From Lineus longissimus (taxonomy: Eukaryota; Nemertea; Pilidiophora; Heteronemertea; Lineidae), in the NCBI RefSeq assembly GCF_910592395.1, contig NC_088318.1, forward strand, positions 9,546,349 to 9,610,348: a stretch of 64,000 bases of DNA. Direction: 5' to 3'. A model generated the notes under the pieces. The model searched no databases. It was not told where the DNA came from and saw only the letters and a list, made by a program, of their open reading frames with translations. The position numbers were made by a program, and so were the translations under genes. Positions 56,956 through 64,000 of this stretch are shown one piece after another (within the stretch, counting starts at the first letter, position 1; each line of letters begins with the position of its first letter).

Positions 56956-57520
56956 TTAACTGCGTTGCACATGCTTCCCGCTGATTCCACATGTTTTCCT
57001 ATTGCCAGTGCGGAAATTTGGGGATTCTTGCGCATATTGGTTACGGTGAGCAATGTTGGGATAGCGTGCACCACATATTTATTTGGAAGAAAAACAAAGA
57101 TTATCAACATCAAACTGCCTCGGGGTGATTCTAAACATGAAACACACTCAAAAAGTAAGATACAAGTGAAAAAAAACATGGGATTTGGATCATTTTTATG
57201 AAACATTCAAAATTAATCGGTTTTGACCAAAAATTACTAAAATCCACCCCAAAATTTATTTTTGACTATTTTGACAAAATTCCCCGCCAAACATGCAGCA
57301 CTAAAATAGTAATTATTTCTATGCAGGGTTTTTGTTTCTCACCTACTTGTATTGGTTCTAAGCGAAGTTATGTAAGTAAAATACACATTTTTGTTTGCAG
57401 AATATGCTCATTAGCATACGTGATGTTATTTGCATTTTTAAGTTGCAAAATAAAGTTCAAATAGCTGTCCATGGGATACAAAAGTTGTTCCTTTCCATCT
57501 TTTTAATGTTTTTACCGCTC
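56956..57520. other. Downstream of BOP1: probable 3' UTR, no other gene
   Basis: AT-rich sequence up to the AATAAA at 57449. The ORFs here show no recognisable domain. Confidence 0.5.
57449..57454 (+). promoter_or_regulatory. Candidate polyadenylation signal for BOP1
   Basis: AATAAA about 620 bases after the BOP1 stop and before the next recognisable repeat. Only the hexamer and its position support it; no transcript evidence is available. Confidence 0.35.
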
Positions 57521-57616
57521 GGCCAGGGCATGGCCTAGGGGTATGTTCATCCTCTTCGGCATCTGTCTGTCTGTCTAGCTCTCCATCGAGACAGCGTAAA
57601 CGCTCTTAAGATTTCT

Positions 57617-57676
57617 TTTCATATGTGGTGATTGTGTAGCATACCATTTCATATGTGGTGAATGTGTAGCATACCA
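57617..57676. repeat. 30-bp tandem duplication
   Basis: TTTCATATGTGGTGA(T/A)TGTG TAGCATACCA occurs twice in tandem. Confidence 0.93.
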
Positions 57677-59150
57677 GTATGGGTATTTGCTATTGGAAAT
57701 CATCACAATCCGATTCACTGTTTCTCTACCAGAGGGCATTTGCTGAAAACTGAAAATTGCAGTTGCTCCTATATAACTCAACTGAATTTCATGAAATTCA
57801 TATGGCGGGTGCACCTGCTGATGATACATCACATATCACGAGTTTTTTGTTCAACCCAATTTTCAAGGTCACAGAGCATTCTCCAAGCATCGTCAATGGT
57901 GATCATCGTTGCCAAGTCTCACTCAAACTACTGACTCTGCCACAGTTAGCACACCAGTCACCTCTCAACAATGAGAACAATGGATGACCAACCGTTATCA
58001 CAATGGGACGTATCTAAGGTTGAATACGCATGCCCGCAATATCAATCGTTCTACTTCTTTTCAAAATAGAGGATCGTTTCAGTGCGATTCAGTCCAATTT
58101 TGCCAGAATACGATCCATTCGAGAAACTCAAAACAAATGAAAAAAAAGTTTTCATTGCCTGAGCGACGCTGAGGAAGGTCAGCTTACTGAGATCATAGAT
58201 TAATGCAAGAAACCTGCATAAATACACAGTAGTATAAGGACAACACGTTTTAAATGCAAATGCCGCAAAAAAATGGCAACGCATTTTAAACGCAAATGGA
58301 CTCCCCATTTTCCTTTGCATTTGCATTCAAAATACACATGTATGTTGGTCTGAAAGACATTAAAATGGAAATTCCAGGTAACAGAACTGATATTTTCCCC
58401 TTTTCCGCTTACTGATCTACCAACGATATATTGTCTCCCTTACCTCCGCCCATACCGCTGAAGAAATGAAGGTTATTTTTCTGTACATTGCGCGCCTCAC
58501 TTAATGGTCCATCTCACCCAAATTTGACTTTGAGCTGATTCTGCCGTATGCAATGTACATTAGATATGCGAAAAAAATAATGTAGCACTAAGGCGAACCC
58601 GTTTTACACAGACCGCATTTTCCATGGCTGTACTGCTTTGTCAATATGAGTGGGATTTAGAAATATCTACACGGGTTTGCACTATTGATTTTCAGGTTTC
58701 AGTGCAAAGCATACTGTAGTTTTTGAGCGAGACACAAAAATGCTTGTGTGATATAAGGCAGAGATGGCTAACTTATTACCATTTTGTGTACAATTATGCC
58801 ATTTATCTGAGCGAGTATTAGTCGATCAGCTTCAGCTTGAAACAGCATGCTGTGCTTTTCGTCTTGCTCGTGGCCTTTTGTTTCTCCTTTTACAGCGCAT
58901 TTTGTTGGCCGAAACTTCGTAGTAAACATCAATATATCATTTGATGACAACTTTATCTTGCTCGCGGCTTTGAGTTCCTCCATTTACCATGATTTCGTTG
59001 GGCAAAAGCGAACAACATCCCAGCTTCATAAACAAATATATCATTTGATGGCAACGTTATTGTCAGGCTTGCTCATTTATAATATCAACTTCGGGTCAGG
59101 CTTTTAGCTCCGTAATTTCTACTCGATAATAAATAAGACATGATGGTAAT
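57677..59150. other. Intergenic, no gene recognised
   Basis: AT-rich. Short ORFs only. GCAAATG/CATTTGC words cluster at about 58255-58325. ACATCACATATCACGAGTTT and AAGGTCACAGAG at about 57823-57878 are R3 core remnants. Confidence 0.5.
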
Positions 59151-59151
59151 T

Positions 59152-59187
59152 AGTCTCCGCCATCGGCTGAGACTTTTGTATTAGGGT
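59152..59187 (+). repeat. R4 5' end fragment
   Basis: TTAGTCTCCGCCATCGGCTG AGACTTTTGTATTAGGGT matches the start of the R4 copy at 41880 and is cut off by the Mutator-like MITE. Confidence 0.75.
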
Positions 59188-61012
59188 CAAGGAGGATACC
59201 GCGGTGACGTCACGGCGTTTCCAAGATGGCGCTGCATATTGTAAACAAACTCGATGAGACATGACCACTAATGAATATTCATAGGTTGGAGGGTCGAGGC
59301 CTATCAATTAGACGAGTGCATGTTTTTTACTCTCAAGTACATATTTGGAGAGGTATTGAAAAAATATTTGCTGTGGCAAGTCTGCAGATATAAAGAAATT
59401 ATTTGATGAAAAAATTAATTTCGAATTTTGCTAATTGGTCAATAGGGGGCGTGTTTTGAGTTTTTTCTGCCAGTTGGCTGAAAACAGTGGAAATATCAAA
59501 GTCTGTCTAATTTGTCAATTATAAAAAAATTTCCGTGGTCAATCACCAATTTCCATCGCACCAGTTACTCGCAAGACTAACCCGTATATCATATCCGAAT
59601 TTCAGTTTCACTACTTGACGCGTTCTTTGATGCGTCGCGGTCAAACATTGACAATTTAACTGCTAAAAGGCTTAAAAAATCAATTGTGGTCTTGTCTCTA
59701 TTTACACTACATTTTGGGTCAATATAGTGAAAAATTTGAATGTGCTCAAATCACTCTAATTCATTTAGAATATTGTATTGCTGATGATTTAAGGTCAAAA
59801 CAAGCTAAAATAATGAGAAAAAAACTTAATTTGACCCAAATAAGAGTCAACCTAACCCCGGTCTAAGTTCGGTTTCATTTTTACAAGACTTGTTGTGTTG
59901 CCATTCATTTTGTAATTTCTTTGAAACTACTTAGGCCTTGATTCTGAAAGTTGTGCCCTAAGCAGCAAAGATATTCCTAAATCACATCCTAAATTTTCAG
60001 CTCCATAGCTTGCATATTCTGGCCAGGGCAGGTCTTTGAATTTGGTGCTGTTGGCTGCAAAATCATGACTTTTTGTCGATTTTGTCCTCTTTCGTCGCTT
60101 TGGCACAGTTGTACCACTCTTTGAAATGTCTCTCATTTCTCCAAAAATGTCCAGATATGACTTTCCTTTGTTGGAGAGTTGTGGGATGTCATGTAAATTA
60201 GTTTGAAAAAAATCTCAAAATGTTAACCCCTGAAATGTACCTTCATTGAGACAAGACCACTAATGAATATTCATAGTTTGGAGGGTCGAGGCCTATCAAT
60301 TAGACGAGTGCATGTTTTTTACTCTCAAGTACATATTTGGAGAGGTATTGAAAAAATATTTGCTGTGGCAAGTCTACAGATATAAAGAAATTATTTGATG
60401 AAAAAATTAATTTCGAATTTTGCTAATTGGGTAATAGGGGGCGTGTTTTGAGTTTTTTCTGCCAGTTGGCTGAAAACAGTGGAAATATCAAAGTCTGTCT
60501 AATTTGTCAATTATAAAAAAATTTCCGTGGTCAATCACCAATTTCCATCGCACCAGTTACTCGCAAGACTAACCCGTATATCATATCCGAATTTCAGTTT
60601 CACTACTTGACGCGTTCTTTGATGCGTCGCGGTCAAACATTGACAATTTAACTGCTAAAAGGCTTTAAAAATCAATTGTGGTCTTGTCTCCGATCCACGG
60701 CCGAGGGAAAATCAAGTCATCAAATAAAGTTAGATTTTTCGCATCAAATCAGAGTTATTAGTACTTTTCTGCTATGAAATAAGTCTTCCGACAATAAGTT
60801 ATCATTTGAATAATGAAAAGTGCTTTTTTGATGGGGAAAAATAGGGTTTTTAAAACCAAATAGCCGGGCACCGATCTTCCAAAATTAGCGATGGTTTCAA
60901 AACAGTCTCCGAGATATGGGGCAATCTCTTCATTATCATAATGGGATTTGGAGGCATGTTTGCAGATTTTACAAGTTCGAGACCTGTAGGACCTAAAACT
61001 CGCATAGATCCC
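59188..61012. mobile_element. Mutator-like MITE (E1), copy 2, interrupted
   Basis: Starts CAAGGAGGATACCGCGGTGA, continues to AAACAAACTCGAT (59255), is split by element G copy 2, resumes CCACGG at 60695 and runs to CGCATAGATCCC at 61012, where BEL-related sequence begins. The order agrees base by base with copy 1 (17922-18300). Confidence 0.85.
59256..60690. mobile_element. Element G, copy 2 (complete)
   Basis: Direct terminal repeats of 443 bp (59256-59698, 60248-60690) and a 549-bp middle, flanked by CGAT (59252-59255, 60691-60694). It lies in reverse orientation relative to copy 1 and is uninterrupted. In the middle a minus-strand frame (60136-59927) opens [20 protein letters not shown]; in copy 1 the same frame has an early stop, so coding is doubtful. 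Confidence 0.88.
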
Positions 61013-62228
61013 TGTAGGCTTGAAGTCTAAAGCACGGACAAAATTTCCCAAGTTATGAAACACCTCTGTCTTCTTTATTTCTTCATCAACAGGAGAGGGT
61101 TCACTGCAAATACAAAACAGTGAACAAACATAAGTAATGATAACATCAACAGGTAATCAAACCACATAAATTACAGCCAGCAATTATAAGACAAAACAAT
61201 AACAATCAACACTTGTCACAACCGAAGACAGGTGGTGTCTTCAGACGTCCAGGAGGTGCTGCCCCCTATGAGAAGCATTTCGAACTACATGCACTAGGAT
61301 TGCATACAGCCAATTAGGCCTATATTTTAGGGTAGATCATGAGCCCGGATCATGAACAGGCCTTAGAGGGTTAAATGAATAATACTGACGTGAACCTTGG
61401 GCACATTTAGTACAGTTACTGGTCACAAAGAGAAATATTTCACACGGAAAGTGGGGTGATAAACCTGTCAAAGACAAAACTAAAAAAGGTGTCATGAGCG
61501 TGTCCTTATGAAAACGGCATCACGAAACCATGCAAGAATGCTTAAAATGGGCCTTACAACTACCGATCTTCAACTTACAGAAACTTGGTGCCTTTAAGTG
61601 ACAGATTTAGGCTTTATAACTTAAGCCACATAAGGCTTTTCACTATCAAATCAGCGTTTTATCGGCACAAATCCGAAATATATCTTCTCAAAAAAATGAC
61701 TCTGTTGGCGTAAGCGCGGACCAATTCCATAACCGCCGTGCCCTTATACAGCGGTGCCTCGAAGACAAGACGGTAGCGGCAACATCCCGGCCCCTTAAAT
61801 ACTAGAACCCCAAGCAGCGTTCGAGGATTTACATAAGAATAGTCCAAAAACAATATAGCCCCTTTAAGCAAACACCAGTCCTCAAATCACAACTGTCTCT
61901 GCAGTAACTAAACAAAGTGGGTAAACTTCACCCAAAATTGTCTTAAATGACATATGTAAAACACAGTAAGTTGCATGATCTGATCAGCTCTGGAACAAAG
62001 GAATAAGCTGAACCTAGCCATGCAAATTTACCAGTAACGACACCTAAGTCAAAGATGACAAAACACGAAAGACTCCAAAATGCCAGGTTCCAAAGAAAAT
62101 CATCACAAGCAACTTACAAAAGGCACAATTATTGATTGAACACACACGATAATTATCCTGTCCTTGCACTCAGTCATTGAGAATTCGAATCTCCACACGA
62201 ATTAGTGTCCTGTAATCACTATATCACA
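61013..62228 (-). repeat. Candidate long terminal repeat of the BEL/Pao element
   Basis: Unique sequence begins TGTAGGCTTG exactly where E1 copy 2 breaks off and reaches ATATCACA two bases short of the pol ORF stop, so read on the minus strand it is TGTGATATAG...CTACA with TGT/ACA ends. The partner LTR would lie to the right of the window, so this cannot be confirmed here. 1216 bp, no ORF of note. Confidence 0.5.
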
Positions 62229-62230
62229 AA

Positions 62231-64000
62231 TTAGCACAAACCGCATAAGGATGCTATGTATATGGAAATCACAGCACATGGAGCCGGAGCAGCGATCTTA
62301 TCCAACTTGACAGCCACCACGGCTGCCGTGAGTTCAACCCTTGGTATTGTCATAGCCTTCATGGGATTCAGCTTTGCCTTCGCCTTGACAAACGTACAAT
62401 GGATATCGCTATCTCCATTGACCATCCTCAGATATGAGACTGCTCCGTGGCCAACCAGCGAGCCATCACTGAAGTGGTGTAGCTCCAATCTCGACCTAGT
62501 ACCAAAACCTGGCGGAGTAAAACATCTGTCCACGGCTAAGAGTTCCAGCCTAGGCAACTCCTCAACCCATTTATGCCAGCGTTCTCGTATCACTTCCGGT
62601 ACAGTGTCATCCCAGCCTAGCCCAATCCTGCATAACTCTTGCAGAATGAGTTTAGCTGTCAGTATGCAGGGAGATGCTAATCCTAGCGGGTCGAAAACTG
62701 AACTGGTTAGACTCAATATTCCTCTTCTTGTCTCAGGTTTCTTCTTGATGCAGATCTTGAAACCAAACGTATCTTCTTGGACGCACCATTGCACTCCTAG
62801 AGCTCTATCATTGGGTAGATCACTCCCGATCTCCACTTCATTCACTCCTGCAGCCCTCGCCTCCACGGGTACTGTCTCTAAGACTTCTCGGAAGTTGCTG
62901 AGCACCTTGGTGAGGTTGAAACCGGAGTCACGCATAATGGTTCTCATCTCCTCGACTACTCTGATAGCCTCAGACACAGCTTTCAGAGAGCAGAGGTTGT
63001 CGTCTACATAGAAAGATCTTCTGATCCGATTGATTGTCTCTGGATTGAATGTACCTGCAGCTAAGGCATCTTCAGAGGCTTGCCTAAGCGCATAACCGCA
63101 GCAACTCGGCGACCAAATCCCACCAAACACATGCGATACCATCCTACATATCACCGGAGGATTTGCTGGATTACCGTCCTGCCACCACAGGAACCTCAAA
63201 ACATCTCGGTCAGCTGGTCTAACGCGCACCTGGTGAAACATAGCTTCAATGTCACTTTTAACCGCGACGCGTTCTTGGCGAAATCGTAATGGGACTCCTA
63301 TCAGGCTGTTGTTGTAATCTGGCCCTTGTAGTACCATATCGTTTAAGGAGGATCCATGAAACTTGGCCGCACAATCGAACACTATGCGGCACTTATCTGG
63401 CTTCTTCTCATTGAAGACAGGGTGGTGCGGTAAATACCAGGTCCTTCCCTCCGGCCCCTGTGCATCTTCTGAAGGAACCATTTCCGCATACCCCTTGTCT
63501 ATCAGATCCCGTATGCCCCTGCTGTACTTCTTGTATAGCTCTGGGTTCGACTGCAGGCGTTTCCCCAGCATACAAAGCCGACGTTCAGCCATAACATAGT
63601 TGTCTGCCAGTCCTGGGGTTTCACGTTTGAATGGAATCGCTAACTGGAAGTGGTCATCTTCTTTACAAATACTGTCGGCCCAGATCTTTATGGCTTGCTG
63701 ATCATCTACGGACATTGCTGGCTGATCGTCCAGCATCGCCTCATTTTCCACTTCCCAAAACTTCTTCAGTTGGCTTTCTAACCTGGCATCGCTGGTCGAA
63801 TCCCGGCATATGAAGTTGCATACTGCTCTCTCATGGCCATGCATACCCATAGGTCCATTAAGGGCCCATCCTAGTCGTGTGCAGGTGGCATAGGGTTCAC
63901 CCTTGTTCCCCACTCGTACATCCAGGGGCGCCAGGGCTTCTGGCATGTCCTGACCAATCAGCAATTTAACATCGGATGCATCGGCACAAGGTAGGTCGAT
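62231..64000 (-). CDS. BEL/Pao retrotransposon pol, partial (RT to start of RNase H)
   Basis: An open frame enters from the right edge (IDLPCADASDVK precedes the first Met at 63964) and runs to a TAA at 62231-62233. Residues counted from that Met: LIGQDMPEAL and LGWALNGPMG (end of the protease region), reverse transcriptase with KSDIEAMFHQ (Asp238) and YVDD (319-322), the BEL/Pao-specific segment SSVFDPLGLASPCILTAKLI (421-440), and the start of RNase H, FSDGSLVGHGAVSY (Asp500) and IPRVELTAAVVAVKLDK (Glu544). The usual RNase H remainder and integrase are missing: after KLDK the frame has 21 unrelated residues and stops beside the putative LTR. Copies DNA from the element RNA when complete; this copy appears defective by internal deletion. 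It sits in the second E1 MITE. Confidence 0.9.
   Translation of the reverse strand: MDLPCADASDVKLLIGQDMPEALAPLDVRVGNKGEPYATCTRLGWALNGPMGMHGHERAVCNFICRDSTSDARLESQLKKFWEVENEAMLDDQPAMSVDDQQAIKIWADSICKEDDHFQLAIPFKRETPGLADNYVMAERRLCMLGKRLQSNPELYKKYSRGIRDLIDKGYAEMVPSEDAQGPEGRTWYLPHHPVFNEKKPDKCRIVFDCAAKFHGSSLNDMVLQGPDYNNSLIGVPLRFRQERVAVKSDIEAMFHQVRVRPADRDVLRFLWWQDGNPANPPVICRMVSHVFGGIWSPSCCGYALRQASEDALAAGTFNPETINRIRRSFYVDDNLCSLKAVSEAIRVVEEMRTIMRDSGFNLTKVLSNFREVLETVPVEARAAGVNEVEIGSDLPNDRALGVQWCVQEDTFGFKICIKKKPETRRGILSLTSSVFDPLGLASPCILTAKLILQELCRIGLGWDDTVPEVIRERWHKWVEELPRLELLAVDRCFTPPGFGTRSRLELHHFSDGSLVGHGAVSYLRMVNGDSDIHCTFVKAKAKLNPMKAMTIPRVELTAAVVAVKLDKIAAPAPCAVISIYIASLCGLC

Noticed and set aside
62256-63011. 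251-residue plus-strand ORF opposite the BEL pol gene
   Set aside because: It is the antisense shadow of a clear reverse transcriptase frame and has no domain.

Overview
This is eukaryotic nuclear DNA, most likely from a bilaterian invertebrate. The evidence is a split gene with GT-AG introns, a BEL/Pao retroelement, PIF/Harbinger, Tigger, hAT-like and Mutator-like DNA transposons, and dense interspersed repeats with GTC, CATC and CCGT microsatellites. The repeat style recalls marine invertebrates (mollusc, brachiopod, hemichordate, lancelet), but the sequence alone does not settle the phylum.

One host gene dominates: BOP1, the ribosome-biogenesis WD-repeat protein of the PES1-BOP1-WDR12 complex. 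I could place 14 consecutive coding exons on the + strand from 401 to 56830. All splice phases agree and the product is 732 residues up to the natural stop; only the extreme N terminus lies upstream of the window. About 2.2 kb of coding sequence is spread over 56 kb. Intron 4 (10555-32254) is 21.7 kb and is almost entirely transposons. An 80-base copy of the end of the last exon lies directly behind the stop.

Layout: 1-4348 BOP1 exons 1-3 plus small repeats and a TA-flanked MITE; 4349-10436 repeats, an unrecognised minus-strand ORF and a hAT-like element with a broken BED-finger ORF; 10437-32254 exon 4 and the giant intron, holding a pogo-type MITE, an intact two-gene PIF/Harbinger transposon, a four-deep nest of elements (R3 > G > R2 > Mutator-like MITE), several more large repeats and a truncated Tigger transposase; 32255-38486 exons 5-11 with two small transposons; 38487-46360 a repeat-rich intron with two hAT-like elements and a piggyBac-like MITE; 46361-47035 exons 12-13; 47036-56676 another repeat-filled intron; 56677-56830 the last exon. 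Beyond the gene (57-64 kb) there is no host gene: a second copy of element G sits inside a second copy of the Mutator-like MITE, which is also interrupted by a BEL/Pao element whose pol ORF runs off the right edge.

The repeats are the novel part. Four families (called R1-R4 here) share one architecture: a 5' terminal motif, a complementary 3' subterminal motif, then a short stem-loop. Three copies can be compared with uninterrupted paralogous sites in this same window, and each inserted between two T residues with no target duplication. This matches Helentron-type rolling-circle elements. Many copies carry CTCF-like and nuclear-receptor DR3-like motifs in their tandem core. Also notable are a Harbinger whose two genes interleave exon by exon on opposite strands, and an element with 444-bp direct terminal repeats ending in GAGAC/GTCTC with 4-bp target duplications.
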